From the NCBI RefSeq assembly GCF_016920785.2, contig NW_024609836.1, positions 67,580,024 through 67,644,023 of the forward strand: a stretch of 64,000 nt of DNA. The letters are read 5' to 3'. This DNA is from Ixodes scapularis (Eukaryota; Arthropoda; Arachnida; Ixodida; Ixodidae). The translations under genes and the position numbers were made by a program. Every line of letters begins with the position of its first letter. The stretch's first letter is position 1. The notes beneath the pieces are model-generated. The model made no database searches and was not told the origin of the DNA. It saw only the letters and a program-made list of their open reading frames with translations. Of the stretch, positions 39,954-53,608 are shown piece by piece.

Positions 39954-42900
39954 GCCATCAGCACTCCGTGTTCCCAGGTGGTCTCCCTCCCAAGTACTGA
40001 CGGAGCCCGATGCTGCTTAGCTTCGGTGATCGGACGAGAACCGGCGCATTCAGCGTGGTATGGCCGATGGCGAAATGGAGGCTACCAAAAGGAAATAGGT
40101 AGATTGCAAGGAAAGCGCTTTGCTTGTCTGGCGTCTCTCGTCCCGTTCCATAACGCTTATATTTTGATTAATCAAACAAAAAAAAAACGAAACAAAAAAA
40201 AAGCACCAGCGTATTTAAAAACAAATGTGCCATCAGCACTCCGTGTTCCCAGGTGGTCTCCCTCCCAAGTACTGACGGAGCCCGATGCTGCTTAGCTTCG
40301 GTGATCGGACGAGAACCGGCGCATTCAGCGTGGTATGGCCGATGGCGAAATGGAGGCTACCAAAAGGAAATAGGTAGATTGCAAGGAAAGCGCTTTGCTT
40401 GTCTGGCGTCTCTCGTCCCGTTCCATAACGCTTATATTTTGATTAATCAAACAAAAAAAAAACGAAACAAAAAAAAAGCACCAGCGTATTTAAAAACAAA
40501 TGTGCCATCAGCACTCCGTGTTCCCAGGTGGTCTCCCTCCCAAGTACTGACGGAGCCCGATGCTGCTTAGCTTCGGTGATCGGACGAGAACCGGCGCATT
40601 CAGCGTGGTATGGCCGATGGCGAAATGGAGGCTACCAAAAGGAAATAGGTAGATTGCAAGGAAAGCGCTTTGCTTGTCTGGCGTCTCTCGTCCCGTTCCA
40701 TAACGCTTATATTTTGATTAATCAAACAAAAAAAAAACGAAACAAAAAAAAAGCACCAGCGTATTTAAAAACAAATGTGCCATCAGCACTCCGTGTTCCC
40801 AGGTGGTCTCCCTCCCAAGTACTGACGGAGCCCGATGCTGCTTAGCTTCGGTGATCGGACGAGAACCGGCGCATTCAGCGTGGTATGGCCGATGGCGAAA
40901 TGGAGGCTACCAAAAGGAAATAGGTAGATTGCAAGGAAAGCGCTTTGCTTGTCTGGCGTCTCTCGTCCCGTTCCATAACGCTTATATTTTGATTAATCAA
41001 ACAAAAAAAAAACGAAACAAAAAAAAAGCACCAGCGTATTTAAAAACAAATGTGCCATCAGCACTCCGTGTTCCCAGGTGGTCTCCCTCCCAAGTACTGA
41101 CGGAGCCCGATGCTGCTTAGCTTCGGTGATCGGACGAGAACCGGCGCATTCAGCGTGGTATGGCCGATGGCGAAATGGAGGCTACCAAAAGGAAATAGGT
41201 AGATTGCAAGGAAAGCGCTTTGCTTGTCTGGCGTCTCTCGTCCCGTTCCATAACGCTTATATTTTGATTAATCAAACAAAAAAAAAACGAAACAAAAAAA
41301 AAGCACCAGCGTATTTAAAAACAAATGTGCCATCAGCACTCCGTGTTCCCAGGTGGTCTCCCTCCCAAGTACTGACGGAGCCCGATGCTGCTTAGCTTCG
41401 GTGATCGGACGAGAACCGGCGCATTCAGCGTGGTATGGCCGATGGCGAAATGGAGGCTACCAAAAGGAAATAGGTAGATTGCAAGGAAAGCGCTTTGCTT
41501 GTCTGGCGTCTCTCGTCCCGTTCCATAACGCTTATATTTTGATTAATCAAACAAAAAAAAAACGAAACAAAAAAAAAGCACCAGCGTATTTAAAAACAAA
41601 TGTGCCATCAGCACTCCGTGTTCCCAGGTGGTCTCCCTCCCAAGTACTGACGGAGCCCGATGCTGCTTAGCTTCGGTGATCGGACGAGAACCGGCGCATT
41701 CAGCGTGGTATGGCCGATGGCGAAATGGAGGCTACCAAAAGGAAATAGGTAGATTGCAACGAAAGCGCTTTGCTTGTCTGGCCTTTCTCGTCCCATTCCT
41801 TAACGCTTATATTTTGATTAATCAAACAAAAAAAAAACAAAAAAAAAAAAAGCACCAGCGTATTTAAAAACAAAATGCGCCATCAGCACTCCGTGTTCCC
41901 AGGTGGTCTCCCTCCCAAGTACTGACGGAGCCCGATGCTGCTTAGCTTCGGTGATCGGACGAGAACCGGCGCATTCAGCGTGGTATGGCCGATGGCAGAA
42001 TGAAGGCTACCAAAAGGAAATAGGTAGATTGCAAGGAAAGCGCTTTGCTTGTCTGGCGTCTCTCGTCCCGTTCCATAACGCTTATATTTTGATTAATCAA
42101 ACAAAAAAAAAACGAAACAAAAAAAAAGCACCAGCGTATTTAAAAACAAATGTGCCATCAGCACTCCGTGTTCCCAGGTGGTCTCCCTCCCAAGTACTGA
42201 CGGAGCCCGATGCTGCTTAGCTTCGGTGATCGGACGAGAACCGGCGCATTCAGCGTGGTATGGCCGATGGCGAAATGGAGGCTACCAAAAGGAAATAGGT
42301 AGATTGCAAGGAAAGCGCTTTGCTTGTCTGGCGTCTCTCGTCCCGTTCCATAACGCTTATATTTTGATTAATCAAACAAAAAAAAAACGAAACAAAAAAA
42401 AAGCACCAGCGTATTTAAAAACAAATGTGCCATCAGCACTCCGTGTTCCCAGGTGGTCTCCCTCCCAAGTACTGACGGAGCCCGATGCTGCTTAGCTTCG
42501 GTGATCGGACGAGAACCGGCGCATTCAGCGTGGTATGGCCGATGGCAGAATGAAGGCTACCAAAAGGAAATAGGTAGATTGCAACGAAAGCGCTTTGCTT
42601 GTCTGGCCTTTCTCGTCCCATTCCTTAACGCTTATATTTTGATTAATCAAACAAAAAAAAAACAAAAAAAAAAAAAGCACCAGCGTATTTAAAAACAAAA
42701 TGCGCCATCAGCACTCCGTGTTCCCAGGTGGTCTCCCTCCCAAGTACTGACGGAGCCCGATGCTGCTTAGCTTCGGTGATCGGACGAGAACCGGCGCATT
42801 CAGCGTGGTATGGCCGATGGCGAAATGGAGGCTACCAAAAGGAAATAGGTAGATTGCAAGGAAAGCGCTTTGCTTGTCTGGCGTCTCTCGTCCCGTTCCA

Positions 42901-45845
42901 TAACGCTTATATTTTGATTAATCAAACAAAAAAAAAACAAAAAAAAAAAAAGCACCAGCGTATTTAAAAACAAAATGCGCCATCAGCACTCCGTGTTCCC
43001 AGGTGGTCTCCCTCCCAAGTACTGACGGAGCCCGATGCTGCTTAGCTTCGGTGATCGGACGAGAACCGGCGCATTCAGCGTGGTATGGCCGATGGCAGAA
43101 TGAAGGCTACCAAAAGGAAATAGGTAGATTGCAACGAAAGCGCTTTGCTTGTCTGGCCTTTCTCGTCCCATTCCTTAACGCTTATATTTTGATTAATCAA
43201 ACAAAAAAAAAACAAAAAAAAAAAAAGCACCAGCGTATTTAAAAACAAATGTGCCATCAGCACTCCGTGTTCCCAGGTGGTCTCCCTCCCAAGTACTGAC
43301 GGAGCCCGATGCTGCTTAGCTTCGGTGATCGGACGAGAACCGGCGCATTCAGCGTGGTATGGCCGATGGCAGAATGAAGGCTACCAAAAGGAAATAGGTA
43401 GATTGCAAGGAAAGCGCTTTGCTTGTCTGGCGTCTCTCGTCCCGTTCCATAACGCTTATATTTTGATTAATCAAACAAAAAAAAAACGAAACAAAAAAAA
43501 AGCACCAGCGTATTTAAAAACAAATGTGCCATCAGCACTCCGTGTTCCCAGGTGGTCTCCCTCCCAAGTACTGACGGAGCCCGATGCTGCTTAGCTTCGG
43601 TGATCGGACGAGAACCGGCGCATTCAGCGTGGTATGGCCGATGGCGAAATGGAGGCTACCAAAAGGAAATAGGTAGATTGCAAGGAAAGCGCTTTGCTTG
43701 TCTGGCGTCTCTCGTCCCGTTCCATAACGCTTATATTTTGATTAATCAAACAAAAAAAAAACGAAACAAAAAAAAAGCACCAGCGTATTTAAAAACAAAT
43801 GTGCCATCAGCACTCCGTGTTCCCAGGTGGTCTCCCTCCCAAGTACTGACGGAGCCCGATGCTGCTTAGCTTCGGTGATCGGACGAGAACCGGCGCATTC
43901 AGCATGGTATGGCCGATGGCGAAATGGAGGCTACCAAAAGGAAATAGGTAGATTGCAACGAAAGCGCTTTGCTTGTCTGGCGTCTCTCGTCCCGTTCCAT
44001 AACGCTTATATTTTGATTAATCAAACAAAAAAAAAACGAAACAAAAAAAAAGCACCAGCGTATTTAAAAACAAATGTGCCATCAGCACTCCGTGTTCCCA
44101 GGTGGTCTCCCTCCCAAGTACTGACGGAGCCCGATGCTGCTTAGCTTCGGTGATCGGACGAGAACCGGCGCATTCAGCGTGGTATGGCCGATGGCGATAT
44201 GGAGGCTACCAGAAGGAAATAGGTAGATTGCAAGGAAAGCGCTTTGCTTGTCTGGCGTCTCTCGTCCCGTTCCATAACGCTTATATTTTGATTAATCAAA
44301 CAAAAAAAAAACGAAACAAAAAAAAAGCACCAGCGTATTTAAAAACAAATGTGCCATCAGCACTCCGTGTTCCCAGGTGGTCTCCCTCCCAAGTACTGAC
44401 GGAGCCCGATGCTGCTTAGCTTCGGTGATCGGACGAGAACCGGCGCATTCAGCGTGGTATGGCCGATGGCGAAATGGAGGCTACCAAAAGGAAATAGGTA
44501 GATTGCAAGGAAAGCGCTTTGCTTGTCTGGCGTCTCTCGTCCCGTTCCATAACGCTTATATTTTGATTAATCAAACAAAAAAAAAACGAAACAAAAAAAA
44601 AGCACCAGCGTATTTAAAAACAAATGTGCCATCAGCACTCCGTGTTCCCAGGTGGTCTCCCTCCCAAGTACTGACGGAGCCCGATGCTGCTTAGCTTCGG
44701 TGATCGGACGAGAACCGGCGCATTCAGCGTGGTATGGCCGATGGCGAAATGGAGGCTACCAAAAGGAAATAGGTAGATTGCAACGAAAGCGCTTTGCTTG
44801 TCTGGCGTCTCTCGTCCCGTTCCATAACGCTTATATTTTGATTAATCAAACAAAAAAAAAACGAAACAAAAAAAAAGCACCAGCGTATTTAAAAACAAAT
44901 GTGCCATCAGCACTCCGTGTTCCCAGGTGGTCTCCCTCCCAAGTACTGACGGAGCCCGATGCTGCTTAGCTTCGGTGATCGGACGAGAACCGGCGCATTC
45001 AGCGTGGTATGGCCGATGGCAGAATGAAGGCTACCAAAACGGAATAGGTAGATTGCAACGAAAGCGCTTTGCTTGTCTGGCCTTTCTCGTCCCATTCCAT
45101 AACGCTTATATTTTGATTAATCAAACAAAAAAAAAACGAAACAAAAAAAAAGCACCAGCGTATTTAAAAACAAATGTGCCATCAGCACTCCGTGTTCCCA
45201 GGTGGTCTCCCTCCCAAGTACTGACGGAGCCCGATGCTGCTTAGCTTCGGTGATCGGACGAGAACCGGCGCATTCAGCGTGGTATGGCCGATGGCGAAAT
45301 GGAGGCTACCAAAAGGAAATAGGTAGATTGCAAGGAAAGCGCTTTGCTTGTCTGGCGTCTCTCGTCCCGTTCCATAACGCTTATATTTTGATTAATCAAA
45401 CAAAAAAAAAACGAAACAAAAAAAAAGCACCAGCGTATTTAAAAACAAATGTGCCATCAGCACTCCGTGTTCCCAGGTGGTCTCCCTCCCAAGTACTGAC
45501 GGAGCCCGATGCTGCTTAGCTTCGGTGATCGGACGAGAACCGGCGCATTCAGCGTGGTATGGCCGATGGCAGAATGAAGGCTACCAAAACGGAATAGGTA
45601 GATTGCAACGAAAGCGCTTTGCTTGTCTGGCCTTTCTCGTCCCATTCCTTAACGCTTATATTTTGATTAATCAAACAAAAAAAAAACGAAACAAAAAAAA
45701 AGCACCAGCGTATTTAAAAACAAATGTGCCATCAGCACTCCGTGTTCCCAGGTGGTCTCCCTCCCAAGTACTGACGGAGCCCGATGCTGCTTAGCTTCGG
45801 TGATCGGACGAGAACCGGCGCATTCAGCGTGGTATGGCCGATGGC
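39954..45845 (-). rRNA. rrn5S: 5S rRNA tandem array, block B (22 genes)
   Basis: Twenty-two genes, period 274-275. Lower-coordinate ends: 39,954; 40,229; 40,504; 40,779; 41,054; 41,329; 41,604; 41,879; 42,154; 42,429; 42,704; 42,979; 43,253; 43,528; 43,803; 44,078; 44,353; 44,628; 44,903; 45,178; 45,453; 45,728. Gene bodies keep GGGAGGGAG. Most spacers read gcgtctctcgtcccgttccata and cgaaac inside the A tract. Spacers right of 41,604, 42,429, 42,979, 44,903 and 45,453 are wholly or partly block-A type, so the block is a mosaic. The copy at 43,803 reads cagcatgg where its neighbours read cagcgtgg. Confidence 0.95.
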
Positions 45846-48800
45846 GAAATGGAGGCTACCAAAAGGAAATAGGTAGATTGCAACGAAAGCGCTTTGCTTG
45901 TCTGGCGTCTCTCGTCCCGTTCCATAACGCTTATATTTTGATTAATCAAACAAAAAAAAAACGAAACAAAAAAAAAGCACCAGCGTATTTAAAAACAAAT
46001 GTGCCATCAGCACTCCGTGTTCCCAGGTGGTCTCCCCCCCAAGTACTGACGGAGCCCGATGCTGCTTAGCTTCGGTGATCGGACGAGAACCGGCGCATTC
46101 AGCGTGGTATGGCCGATGGCGAAATGGAGGCTACCAAAAGGAAATAGGTAGATTGCAAGGAAAGCGCTTTGCTTGTCTGGCGTCTCTCGTCCCGTTCCAT
46201 AACGCTTATATTTTAATTAATCAAAAAAAAAGAAAGAAAGCACCAGCGTATTTAAAAACAAAATGTGCCATCAGCACTCCGTGTTCCCAGGTGGTCTCCC
46301 CCCCAAGTACTGACGGAGCCCGATGCTGCTTAGCTTCGGTGATCGGACGAGAACCGGCGCATTCAGCGTGGTATGGCCGATGGCGATATGGAGGCTACCA
46401 AAAGGAAATAGGTAGATTGCAAGGAAAGCGCTTTGCTTGTCTGGCGTCTCTCGTCCCGTTCCATAACGCTTATATTTTAATTAATCAAACAAAAAAAAAA
46501 AAAAGAAAGCACCAGCGTATTTAAAAACAAAATGTGCCATCAGCACTCCGTGTTCCCAGGTGGTCTCCCCCCCCCCAAGTACTGACGGAGCCCGATGCTG
46601 CTTAGCTTCGGTGATCGGACGAGAACCGGCGCATTCAGCGTGGTATGGCCGATGGCGAAATGGAGGCTACCAAAAGGAAATAGGTAGATTGCAAGGAAAG
46701 CGCTTTGCTTGTCTGGCGTCTCTCGTCCCGTTCCATAACGCTTATATTTTAATTAATCAAAAAGAAAAAAAAAGAAAGCACCAGCGTATTTAAAAACAAA
46801 ATGTGCCATCAGCACTCCGTGTTCCCAGGTGGTCTCCCCCCCCCCAAGTACTGACGGAGCCCGATGCTGCTTAGCTTCGGTGATCGGACGAGAACCGGCG
46901 CATTCAGCGTGGTATGGCCGATGGCGAAATGGAGGCTACCAAAAGGAAATAGGTAGATTGCAAGGAAAGCGCTTTGCTTGTCTGGCGTCTCTCGTCCCGT
47001 TCCATAACGCTTATATTTTAATTAATCAAAAAGAAAAAAAAAGAAAGCACCAGCGTATTTAAAAACAAAATGTGCCATCAGCACTCCGTGTTCCCAGGTG
47101 GTCTCCCCCCCAAGTACTGACGGAGCCCGATGCTGCTTAGCTTCGGTGATCGGACGAGAACCGGCGCATTCAGCGTGGTATGGCCGATGGCGAAATGGAG
47201 GCTACCAAAAGGAAATAGGTAGATTGCAAGGAAAGCGCTTTGCTTGTCTGGCGTCTCTCGTCCCGTTCCATAACGCTTATATTTTAATTAATCAAAAAAA
47301 AAAAAGAAAGAAAGCACCAGCGTATTTAAAAACAAAATGTGCCATCAGCACTCCGTGTTCCCAGGTGGTCTCCCCCCCCCCAAGTACTGACGGAGCCCGA
47401 TGCTGCTTAGCTTCGGTGATCGGACGAGAACCGGCGCATTCAGCGTGGTATGGCCGATGGCGAAATGGAGGCTACCAAAAGGAAATAGGTAGATTGCAAG
47501 GAAAGCGCTTTGCTTGTCTGGCGTCTCTCGTCCCGTTCCATAACGCTTATATTTTAATTAATCAAAAAAAAAAAAGAAAGAAAGCACCAGCGTATTTAAA
47601 AACAAAATGTGCCATCAGCACTCCGTGTTCCCAGGTGGTCTCCCCCCCCCAAGTACTGACGGAGCCCGATGCTGCTTAGCTTCGGTGATCGGACGAGAAC
47701 CGGCGCATTCAGCGTGGTATGGCCGATGGCGAAATGGAGGCTACCAAAAGGAAATAGGTAGATTGCAAGGAAAGCGCTTTGCTTGTCTGGCGTCTCTCGT
47801 CCCGTTCCATAACGCTTATATTTTAATTAATCAAAAAGAAAAAAAAAGAAAGCACCAGCGTATTTAAAAACAAAATGTGCCATCAGCACTCCGTGTTCCC
47901 AGGTGGTCTCCCCCCCAAGTACTGACGGAGCCCGATGCTGCTTAGCTTCGGTGATCGGACGAGAACCGGCGCATTCAGCGTGGTATGGCCGATGGCGAAA
48001 TGGAGGCTACCAAAAGGAAATAGGTAGATTGCAAGGAAAGCGCTTTGCTTGTCTGGCGTCTCTCGTCCCGTTCCATAACGCTTATATTTTAATTAATCAA
48101 AAAAAAAAAAGAAAGAAAGCACCAGCGTATTTAAAAACAAAATGTGCCATCAGCACTCCGTGTTCCCAGGTGGTCTCCCCCCCCCAAGTACTGACGGAGC
48201 CCGATGCTGCTTAGCTTCGGTGATCGGACGAGAACCGGCGCATTCAGCGTGGTATGGCCGATGGCGAAATGGAGGCTACCAAAAGGAAATAGGTAGATTG
48301 CAAGGAAAGCGCTTTGCTTGTCTGGCGTCTCTCGTCCCGTTCCATAACGCTTATATTTTAATTAATCAAAAAAAAAAAAAAGAAAGAAAGCACCAGCGTA
48401 TTTAAAAACAAAATGTGCCATCAGCACTCCGTGTTCCCAGGTGGTCTCCCCCCCAAGTACTGACGGAGCCCGATGCTGCTTAGCTTCGGTGATCGGACGA
48501 GAACCGGCGCATTCAGCGTGGTATGGCCGATGGCGAAATGGAGGCTACCAAAAGGAAATAGGTAGATTGCAAGGAAAGCGCTTTGCTTGTCTGGCGTCTC
48601 TCGTCCCGTTCCATAACGCTTATATTTTAATTAATCAAAAAAAAAAAAGAAAGAAAGCACCAGCGTATTTAAAAACAAAATGTGCCATCAGCACTCCGTG
48701 TTCCCAGGTGGTCTCCCCCCCAAGTACTGACGGAGCCCGATGCTGCTTAGCTTCGGTGATCGGACGAGAACCGGCGCATTCAGCGTGGTATGGCCGATGG

Positions 48801-50283
48801 CGAAATGGAGGCTACCAAAAGGAAATAGGTAGATTGCAAGGAAAGCGCTTTGCTTGTCTGGCGTCTCTCGTCCCGTTCCATAACGCTTATATTTTAATTA
48901 ATCAAAAAGAAAAAAAAAGAAAGCACCAGCGTATTTAAAAACAAAATGTGCCATCAGCACTCCGTGTTCCCAGGTGGTCTCCCCCCCAAGTACTGACGGA
49001 GCCCGATGCTGCTTAGCTTCGGTGATCGGACGAGAACCGGCGCATTCAGCGTGGTATGGCCGATGGCGAAATGGAGGCTACCAAAAGGAAATAGGTAGAT
49101 TGCAAGGAAAGCGCTTTGCTTGTCTGGCGTCTCTCGTCCCGTTCCATAACGCTTATATTTTAATTAATCAAAAAGAAAAAAAAAGAAAGCACCAGCGTAT
49201 TTAAAAACAAAATGTGCCATCAGCACTCCGTGTTCCCAGGTGGTCTCCCCCCCAAGTACTGACGGAGCCCGATGCTGCTTAGCTTCGGTGATCGGACGAG
49301 AACCGGCGCATTCAGCGTGGTATGGCCGATGGCGAAATGGAGGCTACCAAAAGGAAATAGGTAGATTGCAAGGAAAGCGCTTTGCTTGTCTGGCGTCTCT
49401 CGTCCCGTTCCATAACGCTTATATTTTAATTAATCAAAAAGAAAAAAAAAGAAAGCACCAGCGTATTTAAAAACAAAATGTGCCATCAGCACTCCGTGTT
49501 CCCAGGTGGTCTCCCCCCCAAGTACTGACGGAGCCCGATGCTGCTTAGCTTCGGTGATCGGACGAGAACCGGCGCATTCAGCGTGGTATGGCCGATGGCG
49601 AAATGGAGGCTACCAAAAGGAAATAGGTAGATTGCAAGGAAAGCGCTTTGCTTGTCTGGCGTCTCTCGTCCCTTTCCATAACGCTTATATTTTAATTAAT
49701 CAAAAAAAAAAAAGAAAGAAAGCACCAGCGTATTTAAAAACAAAATGTGCCATCAGCACTCCGTGTTCCCAGGTGGTCTCCCCCCCAAGTACTGACGGAG
49801 CCCGATGCTGCTTAGCTTCGGTGATCGGACGAGAACCGGCGCATTCAGCGTGGTATGGCCGATGGCGAAATGGAGGCTACCAAAAGGAAATAGGTAGATT
49901 GCAAGGAAAGCGCTTTGCTTGTCTGGCGTCTCTCGTCCCGTTCCATAACGCTTATATTTTAATTAATCAAAAAGAAAAAAAAAGAAAGCACCAGCGTATT
50001 TAAAAACAAAATGTGCCATCAGCACTCCGTGTTCCCAGGTGGTCTCCCCCCCCCAAGTACTGACGGAGCCCGATGCTGCTTAGCTTCGGTGATCGGACGA
50101 GAACCGGCGCATTCAGCGTGGTATGGCCGATGGCGATATGGAGGCTACCAGAAGGAAATAGGTAGATTGCAAGGAAAGCGCTTTGCTTGTCTGGCGTCTC
50201 TCGTCCCGTTCCATAACGCTTATATTTTAATTAATCAAAAAGAAAAAAAAAAGAAAGCACCAGCGTATTTAAAAACAAAATGT

Positions 50284-53200
50284 GCCATCAGCACGCCGTG
50301 TTCCCAGGTGGTCTCCCCCCCAAGTACTGACGGAGCCCGATGCTGCTTAGCTTCGGTGATCGGACGAGAACCGGCGCATTCAGCGTGGTATGGCCGATGG
50401 CGAAATGGAGGCTACCAAAAGGAAATAGGTAGATTGCAAGGAAAGCGCTTTGCTTGTCTGGCGTCTCTCGTCCCGTTCCATAACGCTTATATTTTAATTA
50501 ATCAAAAAGAAAAAAAAAGAAAGCACCAGCGTATTTAAAAACAAAATGTGCCATCAGCACTCCGTGTTCCCAGGTGGTCTCCCCCCCCCAAGTACTGACG
50601 GAGCCCGATGCTGCTTAGCTTCGGTGATCGGACGAGAACCGGCGCATTCAGCGTGGTATGGCCGATGGCGATATGGAGGCTACCAGAAGGAAATAGGTAG
50701 ATTGCAAGGAAAGCGCTTTGCTTGTCTGGCGTCTCTCGTCCCGTTCCATAACGCTTATATTTTAATTAATCAAAAAGAAAAAAAAAAGAAAGCACCAGCG
50801 TATTTAAAAACAAAATGTGCCATCAGCACGCCGTGTTCCCAGGTGGTCTCCCCCCCAAGTACTGACGGAGCCCGATGCTGCTTAGCTTCGGTGATCGGAC
50901 GAGAACCGGCGCATTCAGCGTGGTATGGCCGATGGCGATATGGAGGCTACCAAAAGGAAATAGGTAGATTGCAAGGAAAGCGCTTTGCTTGTCTGGCGTC
51001 TCTCGTCCCGTTCCATAACGCTTATATTTTAATTAATCAAAAAGAAAAAAAAAAGAAAGCACCAGCGTATTTAAAAACAAAATGTGCCATCAGCACGCCG
51101 TGTTCCCAGGTGGTCTCCCCCCCAAGTACTGACGGAGCCCGATGCTGCTTAGCTTCGGTGATCGGACGAGAACCGGCGCATTCAGCGTGGTATGGCCGAT
51201 GGCGATATGGAGGCTACCAAAAGGAAATAGGTAGATTGCAAGGAAAGCGCTTTGCTTGTCTGGCGTCTCTCGTCCCGTTCCATAACGCTTATATTTTAAT
51301 TAATCAAAAAAAAAAAAGAAAGAAAGCACCAGCGTATTTAAAAACAAAATGTGCCATCAGCACGCCGTGTTCCCAGGTGGTCTCCCCCCCAAGTACTGAC
51401 GGAGCCCGATGCTGCTTAGCTTCGGTGATCGGACGAGAACCGGCGCATTCAGCGTGGTATGGCCGATGGCGATATGGAGGCTACCAAAAGGAAATAGGTA
51501 GATTGCAAGGAAAGCGCTTTGCTTGTCTGGCGTCTCTCGTCCCGTTCCATAACGCTTATATTTTAATTAATCAAAAAAAAAAAAGAAAGAAAGCACCAGC
51601 GTATTTAAAAACAAAATGTGCCATCAGCACTCCGTGTTCCCAGGTGGTCTCCCCCCCCCAAGTACTGACGGAGCCCGATGCTGCTTAGCTTCGGTGATCG
51701 GACGAGAACCGGCGCATTCAGCGTGGTATGGCCGATGGCGAAATGGAGGCTACCAAAAGGAAATAGGTAGATTGCAAGGAAAGCGCTTTGCTTGTCTGGC
51801 GTCTCTCGTCCCGTTCCATAACGCTTATATTTTAATTAATCAAAAAGAAAAAAAAAAGAAAGCACCAGCGTATTTAAAAACAAAATGTGCCATCAGCACG
51901 CCGTGTTCCCAGGTGGTCTCCCCCCCAAGTACTGACGGAGCCCGATGCTGCTTAGCTTCGGTGATCGGACGAGAACCGGCGCATTCAGCGTGGTATGGCC
52001 GATGGCGATATGGAGGCTACCAAAAGGAAATAGGTAGATTGCAAGGAAAGCGCTTTGCTTGTCTGGCGTCTCTCGTCCCGTTCCATAACGCTTATATTTT
52101 AATTAATCAAAAAAAAAAAAGAAAGAAAGCACCAGCGTATTTAAAAACAAAATGTGCCATCAGCACGCCGTGTTCCCAGGTGGTCTCCCCCCCAAGTACT
52201 GACGGAGCCCGATGCTGCTTAGCTTCGGTGATCGGACGAGAACCGGCGCATTCAGCGTGGTATGGCCGATGGCGATATGGAGGCTACCAAAAGGAAATAG
52301 GTAGATTGCAAGGAAAGCGCTTTGCTTGTCTGGCGTCTCTCGTCCCGTTCCATAACGCTTATATTTTAATTAATCAAAAAAAAAAAAGAAAGAAAGCACC
52401 AGCGTATTTAAAAACAAAATGTGCCATCAGCACTCCGTGTTCCCAGGTGGTCTCCCCCCCAAGTACTGACGGAGCCCGATGCTGCTTAGCTTCGGTGATC
52501 GGACGAGAACCGGCGCATTCAGCGTGGTATGGCCGATGGCGATATGGAGGCTACCAAAAGGAAATAGGTAGATTGCAAGGAAAGCGCTTTGCTTGTCTGG
52601 CGTCTCTCGTCCCGTTCCATAACGCTTATATTTTAATTAATCAAAAAAAAAAAAGAAAGAAAGCACCAGCGTATTTAAAAACAAAATGTGCCATCAGCAC
52701 GCCGTGTTCCCAGGTGGTCTCCCCCCCAAGTACTGACGGAGCCCGATGCTGCTTAGCTTCGGTGATCGGACGAGAACCGGCGCATTCAGCGTGGTATGGC
52801 CGATGGCGATATGGAGGCTACCAAAAGGAAATAGGTAGATTGCAAGGAAAGCGCTTTGCTTGTCTGGCGTCTCTCGTCCCGTTCCATAACGCTTATATTT
52901 TAATTAATCAAAAAAAAAAAAGAAAGAAAGCACCAGCGTATTTAAAAACAAAATGTGCCATCAGCACGCCGTGTTCCCAGGTGGTCTCCCCCCCAAGTAC
53001 TGACGGAGCCCGATGCTGCTTAGCTTCGGTGATCGGACGAGAACCGGCGCATTCAGCGTGGTATGGCCGATGGCGATATGGAGGCTACCAAAAGGAAATA
53101 GGTAGATTGCAAGGAAAGCGCTTTGCTTGTCTGGCGTCTCTCGTCCCGTTCCATAACGCTTATATTTTAATTAATCAAAAAGAAAAAAAAAAGAAAGCAC

Positions 53201-53608
53201 CAGCGTATTTAAAAACAAAATGTGCCATCAGCACGCCGTGTTCCCAGGTGGTCTCCCCCCCAAGTACTGACGGAGCCCGATGCTGCTTAGCTTCGGTGAT
53301 CGGACGAGAACCGGCGCATTCAGCGTGGTATGGCCGATGGCGATATGGAGGCTACCAGAAGGAAATAGGTAGATTGCAAGGAAAGCGCTTTGCTTGTCTG
53401 GCGTCTCTCGTCCCGTTCCATAACGCTTATATTTTAATTAATCAAAAAGAAAAAAAAAAGAAAGCACCAGCGTATTTAAAAACAAAATGTGCCATCAGCA
53501 CGCCGTGTTCCCAGGTGGTCTCCCCCCCAAGTACTGACGGAGCCCGATGCTGCTTAGCTTCGGTGATCGGACGAGAACCGGCGCATTCAGCGTGGTATGG
53601 CCGATGGC
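50284..53608 (-). repeat. Sub-block of 5S units with a shared +107 variant
   Basis: Ten genes (50,284; 50,819; 51,086; 51,353; 51,889; 52,156; 52,690; 52,957; 53,224; 53,491) read cacgccgtg where all other copies read cactccgtg (plus strand). They are interleaved with four unchanged ones (50,550; 51,620; 52,423 and flanks). Most also share a gatatgg motif in the upstream block. Confidence 0.85.
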
